Assembly: GCA_025618425.1 (NCBI GenBank)
Contig: CM046851.1
Coordinates: 8,865,110 to 8,929,109 of the forward strand
Direction of reading: 5' to 3'
Source: Heliocidaris tuberculata
Taxonomy: Eukaryota; Echinodermata; Echinoidea; Camarodonta; Echinometridae
Length of the DNA: 64,000 bases
Positions 35,303-46,025 of the stretch are shown piece after piece. A program made the position numbers and the translations under genes. Numbering within the stretch: the stretch's first letter is position 1; every line of letters begins with the position of its first letter. Below the pieces are notes generated by a model. That model did not search any database, was not told the origin of the DNA, and worked only from the letters and a program-made list of their open reading frames with translations.

Positions 35303-35400
35303 AACAAATAGAATGAAATAAAGAGAGAATCAGAGAAAGAAATAAAGAGAATTAGAAAAAATAGAGAGGAAGAAAGGTAGAGATGGGGGGGGGGGGGGGT
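34945..35400 (+). repeat. GA-rich minisatellite with a tandem duplication of about 185 bp
   Basis: GA tracts and G-runs alternate with two copies (34999-35090 and 35180-35256) of a segment containing GAGAAAGGCAGAC, AAGAAAGGCACAGAT and CATTTGAAAGATATGAA. Confidence 0.8.
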
Positions 35401-36214
35401 AAAGCTACTTCAAACTTGATTTATAAGGATGGAGGGATACACTGATTTGCAATCATGTTCTGAATATAACCTTCTAATGCAATTCATTTGATTTTCTTTT
35501 TTTCCCAAGCAATATTAGGTATCTTTCAAATGGTCTTTTAAGGCTCTTTTTTTTTTTTGGGGGGGGGGGGGGGTCATATATATACATATTGTATTTTTTT
35601 TACCACGTGCATGTTTTCCAAAATGTTTGCTGTTGATTTATATAGACAGAATGTGACATTAAATCCATTCCCACTTCATCTCCTTTAAGACAAAGCAAAC
35701 AAACAAACAAAAACATAAACAAAAGCGTAAACAACACCCCAACAGAAAAAGAGAAATATACGAATTATGAAAATCTCGCTTTTTATCAAATATAGACAGA
35801 TATATATTAAAAATCAATGATTATCAGGGCTTATAAAATAATGTATATACAAGAGCTTTCTTTTACAGATATCCTCATAAAAAAATACATATTTAGTCTG
35901 GAGATCGTAATAGTAAGAGCTTATTTGGAAGCTTACAAGGTATGAACATGATTAACATGATTAAGTAAGGTTTTTTTTTAATATGTTGGTGAATTAACAA
36001 AATCGAACTTAAAGATCCGAATATCATTACACTCTAAAAACAGATTTGACTAGAATAATTATTCCCACGGGCACTTGCACTATTCTAGTCAAAACTACCA
36101 GCTTCGGGTTTGAAGTGAACAGAATCCTCGTCAGAATGATTAAGAAAATGTTACCAAACGATCTGGTAAAAAAAATAAAAAATGAAGAGACCTTTTTGTA
36201 GAGTGTAGGAGGTA
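35401..36214. other. Intergenic AT-rich sequence
   Basis: A G-run (35559-35573) and A-rich patches are present. No gene or element ends were found. Confidence 0.4.
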
Positions 36215-36766
36215 TTAAAGGAGAATGAAACCCTGGGGGGGGGGGGGGGGGAAATCAATTTTAATGAAAAGAGAGGATAGAGAGAAGCAATTTTTAAAAA
36301 AGTTCCATCAAAATCGGTTACGAAATGAAAAAGTTATGAAAGTTTGAAAAGTCTCAATTTACTTTCTATGGCGATCTTCAAAGTGACAGGTTTAGTAGTA
36401 CAACTCTCCAAAAGTTCATATTTTCACCATTATCTCTCAAGGTGCAGCTTGTCTCCTTCTTAGCTCAAGATATATCATGATAAAATGTATTTGACAGAAC
36501 ATATGTTGAGTTCACAAAAAGACAAGCAGCATCTTTAGAGATAATGGAGAAAATATGAAATTTTGTGTACAAAACATATTGAGAGTTTTACTGCTAAACC
36601 TGCCATTTTGAGGATTGCCATAGAAGTAAATTGAGACTTTTCAAACTTTCATAACTTGTTCATTTCGTAACCGATTTTGATGGAACTTTTAAAAAAATTG
36701 CTTCTCTCTATCCTCTCTTTTCATTAAAAAAATGGATATTTCCCCCAGGGTTTCATTCTCTTTTAA
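36215..36766. mobile_element. TTAA-bounded foldback element with arms of about 220 bp
   Basis: TTAA then AGGAGAATGAAACCCTGG on the left is mirrored by CCAGGGTTTCATTCTCTT then TTAA on the right. The inversion continues inward through AAGCAATTTTT, CGGTTACGAAATGAA and TCTCAATTTACTT. At 552 bp it is almost wholly self-complementary. Confidence 0.85.
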
Positions 36767-37021
36767 GCACTTAGACGCTAATCAAACCAGGGGCTACAAT
36801 CGAATTTCCTTAGTAATCCAGGAATTTTCTTAATTTTCGGACCCTGTTTTCCCAAACCCAAAAGCATATTTTGAGAAATTGGCAATCTTTTCGATTTATA
36901 AGCAGAGGTTTTGTTCTCCCCCGAATGAGCATTTGAAAAAGAACCAGCTCCAACCCCTCAAGAATAAAAGAATATCACTTTATACGCCCGCAGCTGATTT
37001 AACTGGATCACCAGTCGCACC

Positions 37022-37160
37022 GGGCCCTGTTTCATAAAACTTGTCATCAATGACAAGTTGCAAAATAAACTGTAATAAGCTAGTGAAATCCTTGCATCTG
37101 ATTGGCTGAGAGCAAATTTTTCAGTAAAAATCACCGACAAGACACTTGATGAAACCCCCC
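37022..37160 (-). mobile_element. Foldback element, family A (copy 2)
   Basis: It starts GGGCCCTGTTTCATAAAAC and ends with ACTTGATGAAAC then a C-run. The core TCTGATTGGCTGAGAGCAAA is the reverse of the core in the copy at 9013. Confidence 0.75.
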
Positions 37161-39589
37161 CCCCCCCCCCCGGAGTCACACTGTGACAATTATTCTGTAT
37201 GAAAGCACAACGAATCAGAACGATTGTCTTAACGAATGGCGTTCTGTCTGGTTTTTTTTTTTTGTTGTTGTTGTCTTTCTTTATATTTAAAGAAGTTCCT
37301 GAGTCATGGGTGTAAGATTGATAATAAAAAAATATTTAGTTTGTCATCTTGACCTCGTTAAGTTAAGAAAAAATATATAAGGTGTGAAAAATTATGATTT
37401 TGCGCTATGTTTATAAACAATATCTACTTTATTAATTGTACTTGAATGATCATGTATGTGAATGTTTGACTATATATATATATATATATATATATGTACC
37501 ACTCCAATGAAATAAGGGAGGAATGAATTACCGTGTAAATAAAAAATTAAAAAAAAAGAAAAAGAGAGAGAGAAAAAAAGGAATGCCAGATCGCAGTGGT
37601 TCTGGTCATTTTCCAAGTCGTTGTGGTTCGCTGCAAAAAGTTGCCACTTATAGTAAATGGGGCTTAACCCAGAAGAAGATTTTACTTGTCAGATATGTTT
37701 AACCTCGGACAAAATGTTTAAGTCTTTCTTCTTTTATTTTGGTTGTTACAAATTTTATTCAGACTTTATTCCTCGGAAAAGTTTGATCCACCTGTTTTTC
37801 TTCTCTTTTTTTTTTAATTGACAGAGATTTTTGTTATACCCTAAACAAATAGTCCTAGATCCGTCATGTTGCTTCCCCCCAAAAGTCTTCCGAGAAGAAC
37901 CCCAAAGCATGAGTGGGGACAGCAGCTAAAGGACATGTTAGAATGAAATGCATGGCTAAAGGAATAGTAACAATGGATAGTGGATTTTTAGCCGTCTATG
38001 ACCAGGTGTAGTTGTGGGATTTGGATGATTTTTATTTCCCGCGCGTTCTTTGTAAACATTTCTATTTACAACCGAGAAATTCCGTGAAATTCATTAATTT
38101 TTATCCGACTATTTTGGGGGGCAAAGACCCTTTCAGGCACAATGTACATCTTCACAGACTCTCCGAATAAAATTTGTGTGGGTTTGGGGGGGGGGTGGAA
38201 ATTTCTGTTTTTTGCTTTGTTGAGGAGAGGGAGACATGGCATTGCGTGCATTAATTTTATGAATATTTTGGCCGGGGTACCCCTTGCCCCTGGATCCGTC
38301 ACTTGAGTTAGAGAATGTTGTTTCTTACTTCAACAAGCTATTCTAATAAAGGAAAACACAAGAAATGGAATTCTCTTGTCTCTACCCCCTCCCGACACCT
38401 TTAAATGTATAATATATGCTTGCCTATAGCGAGACGTGTAACTGAAGAATAATTGAACTGGATTAGTATTACAAATGAAACTCGAATGGAGGGATAGGTT
38501 AATTTCTTTGGAGACGCTGTCGAAGCTTTAAATGTCAGGACAGTCTTGTTTCGTCCCAGGAATGTAATGTGTGTTTTGTGGTCAGTGATATATAATTTAC
38601 AGCACTTCTTTTCCCGGATTGTGTTATCACGTTACCATGGATAAGTTGTCCTCGTAGAAATAGAACATTTCGAGTCGCGAGATCGTATTATGATGCGAAG
38701 TAAAATAATGTCGCTCTTTTAAGGCATGTTAAGGGCAGTGGTTAAAATGTGTATCTAAGACCACAACAACAAAACAGAAAAAATGGAAACAGCTGCACTA
38801 GTAAAAGTTGTGGATTGAATAAAATGGTAAGCAATAAGGCGATCTGTAAACAGTGATATCATGTTCATCCGTAGGATATAAACAAATTCTAAATAGCCAT
38901 TAAGTTGAAATCCAGTTTGTCATGATTTGACAGTCTGGGGATTCAGACATAAAGGAAAACAATAAAAGCTCTTTATGCTCTTATGTTAGCTTAATTATTA
39001 ATTCAAAGAGAAAATTGTCACCGTTAATCACTGACTTTCGAATATCTTATGGCTCATCAGCTGAAAACAAAGAAACCGCTTTTTCAGTCGAAGCTTCGGA
39101 ATTCCATCGTCAGCTGCAATGTCCATTGGGAGTGGCGTATTCAGAAATTGACCAAACAGCTCAGGGGCGTATGACGGTTCCCCTTATGGTGGATACGCCA
39201 CCAACCATTAGAGTTAGTCCTGTATAGATTTCAGAATGGGTGTGGCAGATGTGAGTGGGGGAAGGGACTTGTTAATGGGTGGAACTTTGTAGAAATACAT
39301 ACTTTACACAGGACTTCCACGAAGCGTTTTTATGTCTTCGACTGGAAGAAGGTGGAGGTGGGGGGGGGGGGGCAGACAGTGACTTTTTGCCAACCCCTCC
39401 CTCAAGATGGCAAAACAGTGGCAACTTGGACTTTGGTCGGTTTGACCTCTATTACTGAGGTCAATGTTCCTAAATGATTATAGTTAATAGACAGATTTTC
39501 GATTTGTTTACGGACTGACTAACATTCAGATTCCGAGACCAGAATGTCCGCTAATGTGGGAGAGATGCGAGTTGGTCCATCTAAAGGGC
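37161..39589. other. Intergenic, AT tract, no gene recognised
   Basis: An AT tract lies at 37472-37495. CAGNGGCG-class remnants (GATCCGTCA words) appear at about 37858 and 38293. The remainder is unassigned. Confidence 0.4.
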
Positions 39590-39795
39590 TGGTCACATTT
39601 GTCCGATAACGACAACGATAACGACAACGATAACGACAACGATAACGAGAATTTCAATTAAAGGTACACCTTACTATATGGAGTGTACGTGTGAGTATGC
39701 CGGTGCTTGTTAATAGTGGGGCAGCTGCTGCTGCTCTTGGGTGTACCTTTAATGTCGTTATTGTTATCGTCTTCGGACAAAATTTAATGTGACCA
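39590..39795. mobile_element. Inverted-repeat MITE with GATAACGACAAC units
   Basis: TGGTCACATT on the left is mirrored by AATGTGACCA on the right. Inward, GTCCGATAACGACAACGATA and its near complement follow. A 12-bp unit GATAACGACAAC is tandemly tripled in the left arm. A second, TTAA-bounded element is nested inside. Confidence 0.8.
39658..39752. mobile_element. 95-bp TTAA-bounded MITE nested in 39590-39795
   Basis: TTAA then AGGTACACC on the left is mirrored by GGTGTACCT then TTAA on the right. It interrupts the interior of the outer element, so it inserted later. Confidence 0.75.
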
Positions 39796-40345
39796 ATATT
39801 ACAGACCAGGCTCGAATCCGAATCGCGACTTTTTGACATGATGGGAGTGTAAATAAGCCTAAAAGTCGGTCCCCAGACTTGAATAATCAGATATACATGT
39901 AGGCCTACTTTATATGCGTGCAAAATCTCAGTACACATATACACACTTAAAACAGACTGGACTAGGCTTGTCTCTGGACAAACAGCAATAACAACAACAT
40001 ATTGTAGGCATGCATGACGAAGCCACAAGCAGCGGGATAATGATTTAGTCAAGGCTGGTTTTGTGGATATAAACGGTCTTAATCATCTTGGCCGACCCAA
40101 CCATTTTACACTGGATAATAGTCCAGGAATGTGATTACAATCAATCCATTGCTCAATGATTAATCACAATACCCCCCCCCCCCCAATGTCCTTTTTACGG
40201 CACTCAACCAGATTAAGAGGATCGAGAAGAAATGAAGTATAATTTCTCGTGTGTGTGCGTGTGTGTGTGTGTTTATTATTATTTTTTTGTCGCTTTCATG
40301 ACTAAACAATTCGAATTCCTAGAATTAAAAGGCATGAATCGGGTT

Positions 40346-40392
<47 letters not shown>

Positions 40393-40435
40393 GTTTGCAG
40401 GCACAAACCCTGTATCTGCACTGTAAGACTACCAT
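39796..40435. other. Intergenic, GT and AT tracts
   Basis: A GT patch (40250-40273) and an AT tract (40350-40385) are present. No gene was recognised. Confidence 0.5.
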
Positions 40436-40842
40436 TAGTCTAGTCGGAAAGAGGGGTTCCCGGGCACCATCGAGATACATTTTTTTAACCAACTTTTTTT
40501 ATAATGCCTGAAGTGTCTAGTTAATGAATTTTGATGTTCCCATTGCCAAATTGTGTCCCATGGGGTTCAAAATCAGCCATTTTGGAAGCCATCTTGAATT
40601 TTTGATGAAATTCCATAATTAGCCTATCTTTTGAATTAGACATCATGCATGAATAAATAAAACAACTTTTTTGAGTATCAGTGGGATGTGGAATCGATTC
40701 AGAGAGTTATTTATTTTTTATTTTTTAATTTTTTTATTTTTTTTTTGTTTCACAATTTGGGATTTCAACAGGTGGACGATTGGTTCTGGGCTATCTGGGT
40801 TTGAAGGTTGTTTGGTTCGTAGGTATATTTTTTATACCTCTC

Positions 40843-41661
40843 ATGATGAGTGCTAGTGAGGAATCTAAGAACGTTTCTGTTAACTGTAAAATATACTCGC
40901 TCAACGTAAAGGGAATTAGGGAAGGAGATAAAAGGGAACGAATCTTTTCGCGGTGTAAAGATAAAAATGTGGATATTGTGTTTTTACAGGAAACATTTAG
41001 TACTAGGGATACAGAGGACAGATGGAGTTCAATGTGGGAAGGTTCCATTTATTTTAGCCATGGATCTAATCACAGTAAAGGAGTGCTTGTGTTAGTTGCA
41101 CCTATGGTGGACATTGAAGTAATGCAAGTCCTTCAAGATACTGAAGGTAGATACATTTTCATAGATTGTAAGATTCAAGATTTTAGATCGATTTTAGGAA
41201 ATGTGTATTTTCCAACAAGAAACTATGAAAAGGATCAATTGTTATTTCTTCGAAAATTACGTAATACTCTTGATAGGTTAAATAAAAATGAATACCCAGT
41301 AATATTAGGTGGCGACTTCAATATGATAAGGAACACTGAATTAGATTATATTGGGCAGTCTTCAAATAGGATGTCGAATAGATTTAATCAAGAAATTGAG
41401 ACATTTATGCAAGAAAAGCATCTTTTGGACATTTGGAGAAGTAGGCATCCCTTAAAAAGGCAATTTACTTATACTCAAAAAACCCCGTTTATGCAAAGTA
41501 GATTAGACTATTGGATAATATCGGAATGTCAGGAGGAAATAGTTATGAAATGTGATATAATGCCATCTATTGCCCCGGATCTTCATTCAATATTTTTGCA
41601 TCTATTTGACAAAACAGAAAAAAATTCGGGAAAAAAAAAGAGGGTCATACTGGAAATTTAA
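40843..41661 (+). pseudogene. LINE endonuclease domain (5' part of ORF2)
   Basis: From the ATG at 40843 the frame encodes an AP-like endonuclease. Visible motifs in order are SLNVKGI (DNA-contact loop with the catalytic Asn), FLQET (catalytic Glu), LGNVYFP, GGDFNMI (catalytic Asp/Asn) and SRLDYWII. Near the end is APDLHSI, where the usual S-D-H triad motif is altered in its first residue. This enzyme nicks the target DNA that primes reverse transcription. The frame breaks in an A-run at about 41630-41640; beyond it, coding sequence continues in other frames with stops. Confidence 0.88.
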
Positions 41662-42059
41662 TAATAGTCTCTGTGAAAATAAAGATTATGTAAAGGAGAT
41701 GAAGAAGCAAATAATTGAATTAAAAATGAATTACAACCTAAAATAAAAGACAAAAGGTTACTATGGGACTTTATGAGAATGAAAATACGAAGCTTTACAC
41801 AGAAATTTTCTAAAAGATTGGCAATAGAAAGAAGAATGATTAGAACAAATTTAGAAACACAAGTACAGGATTTAGAACATGAACTGGTGAATGACACTAA
41901 TGAAAATATTTTAGAAAAATAGGAAAACACAAAAAAGAAATTAAGAGAAGTTTATAGTTATGTAAATGAAGGAATTAAGATTCGATCACGAGCCTCGTGG
42001 TAGGAAAGTGGAAAGAGGGATCCGCGATATCTTAATCAGTTAATGTAAATTAACAAAAA

Positions 42060-43180
42060 GAAAAGGACTATTAAGAAAATTAAAACGTTAGATGGTGTCA
42101 TTTGTAGTGATGAAAAAAAGATAACTGAAGAAATCAAAAAGTTTTATAGTAATTTATACAGCAAAGTAGAGAGTGAGAATTCATATGACTGTCATGTTAG
42201 TTTCTTTCAAAATTTATCGAAATTTGCGAAAGAATCTCGAGAATACTGTGAAGGACTTATAAGCAATGAAGAATGTCTAGAAATTTTGAAAGAACTAAAA
42301 CCTAATAAATCACCTGGGAATGATGGTCTTACATCAGAATTTTATAACACATTTTGGCCTGATATTGGAGGATTAATAAGAGAGGCCCTAAATGAAGCAT
42401 ATAGATTAGGAGAATTGGCATCGTCACAAAAACAAGCAGTAATTACATTAATCGCTAAAGATGGGAAAGATCCATTTTCATTAAAAAATTATAGACCTAT
42501 ATCCCTACTTAATGTGAATTACAAGATTCTACAAAAAATTTGGCAAAAAGGATTAAGGAAGTATTGAATGAAATTATTATAGGAGATCAAGTAGGTTATA
42601 TGAAGGGAGGAATATTGGGGAGGCCATACGTATTATAGATGATATTATTTTTCATACATCCTATTATAATTTACCTGGTTTTCTGTGAGCCATAGATTTC
42701 GAAAAAGCTTTCGACTCGGTTTCACATCAATTTCTTCAAAAAGTTTTGTTATCTTTTGGATTCGGTCCATCTTTTTAAAAATGGGTCAAAGTTTTGTATA
42801 CAAATACTTTAAGTTGTGTTTTGAACGAAGGAGGTTCCACTGGCTATTTCAAAGTGGAGAGGGGCGTTAGGCAGGGTGATTCGCTGTCTTCTTATTTATT
42901 TATTTTATGCATTGAAATAATGGCACATTAACTACGAACAGACATTTCGGTGAAAGGAATTAATTTTGGAGATAAGGAAATGAAATTAGTTCTTTATGCG
43001 GATGATATGACTATTTTTGCACGAAATGTAAAATCAATAAATAGGCTAAAGGTGAATTGTGAATTGAATTTATTAAACATCATTGATGTACATCAATATT
43101 CTGTTCATAAACAATATTCTGTTCATAAAGGTGTTATTTGCAGACTTTGAAAAACTTTCGGGACTAAAATAAATAGGGAT
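42060..43180 (+). pseudogene. LINE reverse transcriptase domain (broken)
   Basis: Reverse transcriptase motifs are spread over three frames: NKSPGNDGLTSEFY and NYRPISLLN (42300-42530), AIDFEKAFDSV (near 42690), RGVRQGDSL (near 42860) and LYADDMTIF with the catalytic YADD (near 42990). In-frame stops and at least three frameshifts lie between them, so no active polymerase can be made. The order and spacing match the non-LTR family. Confidence 0.88.
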
Positions 43181-43377
43181 AAGACTAAAATATTAAGATT
43201 AGGTCTATGTCAGTGTTTAGACTTTAATTTTTCTTTAGTGAAATAGTTGACTTTGTGAAGATTCTAGGGGTGTTTTTCTCCCTAGATGAACATGTGAAAG
43301 AAAATATGAATTATAAGGAAATATTGAGTAAAATGAAATCACTTTAAAATTTTTAGAAGCAAAGAGATTTAACCTTA

Positions 43378-44720
43378 ATGGGAAAGATTCAACTACTTAA
43401 AGTGCACATATATTCTAAAGTTATATACCGATCGTCACTCATTCCAGTCCCAAGATGGGTTTATGATTCGTTAGATAAATTAGTATTTGATTTTATATGG
43501 AAAGGAAAGAAAGATAAAATAAATAGAAATACAATGTTTTTAGACTATAAGCAAGGAGGGTTAAAAATGACGAATTTTCCTGCACAAATGAAATCACAGA
43601 GAGTTATGTGGGTTAAAAAACTTCTAAATAAGGATGAAGATATGAAATGGAAACAGTACTTTAACTTTGTAACTAGACACATAGGTGGAGAATTCATATT
43701 TTCATGTGATTATCTACCAGCATTATTAAAAGTGAATGCTCCACAATTTTATATGGATATATTAGAAGAATGGGTGAATACGAGACATATAAGAAGTGTC
43801 AGTAATAACCGGTACATTGGTGATGTGGGAATTTTCAATAATAAGCTTATTCGATTTAAAGGAAATTGTATATACGATGAGAAGATGCACAAAAAAGGAG
43901 TTTACAAACCAAAACATATTTTAGGAAACGATGGCAAATTAAAATCTGATAGATATTTTGCAGAATTAGGTTTAAAAGTGAATGACATTGATAGATTAAA
44001 GCACTTTTACGCGTGTATACCTTTGGGATGGAAAAGGAATTTTAGAATGGAAGAAAATAATAACTCTGAAACTGACTTCATTTTCGGTGGGACAGTAACT
44101 AATATATCTAACTTGAGATCAAAACAAATATATTTACAACTAATCAAGAAAGAGGGTTTTGAACCACTGGTTTTTGAAAGAATGGAAAGAAATTATGGTT
44201 TTTCTTACAAGGAAATAGAAAACATATTTTTAAGGTTAAGACAGTGTACACTAAGAGAGTTACAATTTAAACTTATACATGGCATTATATATACAAATCA
44301 TCATCTTTTCCGGTTTTGTTTTGTTTCAAGTGACTTATGTTCTTTTTGTGAAAAAGAAGAAGAAACATATAAACATTTATTTTATTCTTGTGAATATGCA
44401 CAATTAATTTGGGAATCATGTACGAGATTTTTAAAATTATATCGATATACGGAATTGTAGCTGGAAAGAAATTCTGTTTGGGAGGGAGGAAAGAAATTCT
44501 GTTTGGGAGGGAGGAAAGAAATAAAGGAAAACACCAATTGTTAAATCATATTCTAATTCTTGTAAAATATTTGATTTTTAAAAACAGAGAGCATAAGAAA
44601 CCCCCTTCATTTAATGAAATCAAAAATAATATTGCAGGAGATAGGTTAGAGGAGAGGAAATTGGCATCAATTAGGGGAACCCTTACTATCCATTTTTTCC
44701 AAATGGGAAAACCTAAATGA
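43378..44720 (+). pseudogene. LINE C-terminal region with Cys/His knuckle (broken)
   Basis: A 360-codon frame (43378-44460) covers the thumb and C-terminal region. It includes FDFIWKGKKDKI followed by QGGLKM, typical of L1/Tx1 proteins. Near the end is a CSFC...H...C knuckle followed by IWES. The frame then ends early. The true C-terminus continues in another frame to 44720. A 27-bp segment (AAATTCTGTTTGGGAGGGAG and flank) is tandemly doubled at 44468-44521. Confidence 0.85.
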
Positions 44721-45073
44721 TAACCAACAAGGAAGAGCCCGGAGCCCGTCGTCCACCGGGGGGGGGGGGGGGGGAGGGTAGATAGGGGATAGAACCACTG
44801 AGTGGTTCGAACTCAATTACATAGATTCCCTTTTTTTTTTTTAAGTTGTTTGTATACATGTACAATATGCTATCCTTTTTTTTTCTTTCTTTTTGTAGAA
44901 GTGATAGTAGTTTTGAAGTATAACATATACTTGATTTTATTAATTACTTACTACTGATTTATGTTCATTTAAAGATATATATATATATATATATATATTG
45001 ATTGTTATGTATTGTTTTGATATTATATGGAATCAATAAAAGATTACTGAAAAACAACAAAAAATTTTTGTTG
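44721..45073 (+). other. LINE 3' untranslated region
   Basis: It holds a G-run (44759-44774), T-runs, an AT tract (44976-44998) and the poly(A) signal AATAAA at 45035. It ends in A-rich sequence at the junction with the interrupted arm. Confidence 0.75.
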
Positions 45074-45620
45074 TGTGATTTGAGTAACCTGGATTCCACA
45101 AAACATCAAAAAGTGTGAAAAAAGTGATAAAATTTGCACAAAAAATCGTGCATCCTAACGTCATCTTGTTTTTCAACTAGTAAAACAATGATAACCTGCA
45201 AATTTTTTACTAAAATATGTTGAGAGGGATATAATCAAGATTTTCATGGATAAATTTACACATATACCTTAAAAAATGTACCAGTATGGTCAGCTTAATG
45301 ACACCTGTCAGATTAGGAAATACATGCGTTTTTCGTGCACAATCGACGCCCATTGGCTATTGTGTGCGAAACCCCATAGACTTCTGTGTGTTCATGATGT
45401 TAGAAGCGGCACATGCAGTTGAGACGCTTTTACCAGCTTGCGCGGTAAGAGTTATAAGTTGAGTTATGGGCATAAATGCATGAAATTTAAATGATTTTTA
45501 TAGTGCACATTGAATACTTTGTAGTGCTTGATGGTTTATACTCAAAGACAATAAAATTAATCATTTGAGACCAAATCGAACATAGATACATACTGCAGTG
45601 GATTAGGGTAACGCTGTTGT

Positions 45621-46025
45621 GCATGTCTTGGCGGTTCGTCTATCTGTTTCTCATGTCATGAGCTTCTCAAACATGAAATTAATGACATGTTTAGTTGGAA
45701 AAGTGCTTTTTCCTTATATTTTGTTTTAGAAATATATACATTATGCAGTATTGTTTTAGAATAGAGAGAGAGCCAACAATTTATCAAGATGATAATGTAT
45801 TTTCATTTAAAGATCTTATCCCACAATACTTGATATTGACAGCGGTTTTCCCACACATTTTAGCAATTGATGAGTGTTCCATGGGGTTTGAAGATAAAAA
45901 TCTTTCAATTTTATATTATGACATTTTTTTTTTTTTTACTGGGAATGATTTGTTGAAATCAATTAATAGCGTATACAGTTTTGGAGTAATGGAGATAATC
46001 TCAAAATTAATGTCAGGTTAGAGAC
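45621..46025. other. Inner spacer of the composite element, left of the purine tract
   Basis: This is AT-rich sequence. A 108-codon plus-strand frame exists here but shows no recognisable family or motif. Confidence 0.4.

Larger units (their letters stand above)
40714..45073 (+). mobile_element. LINE retrotransposon, L1/Tx1 type, degenerate, inserted in the left arm
   Basis: This is a non-LTR retrotransposon copy of about 4.36 kb. It encodes an apurinic-type endonuclease, a reverse transcriptase and a C-terminal Cys/His knuckle, in the order usual for L1 and Tx1 clades. No ORF1 and no RNase H domain were seen. The 5' end follows TTATTT of the target. The 3' end has AATAAA at 45035-45040 and then A-rich sequence. 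Its borders are fixed to within a few bases by the uninterrupted right arm, where TTATTT and GTGATTTG are nearly adjacent. Several frameshifts and stops show it is dead. Confidence 0.9.
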
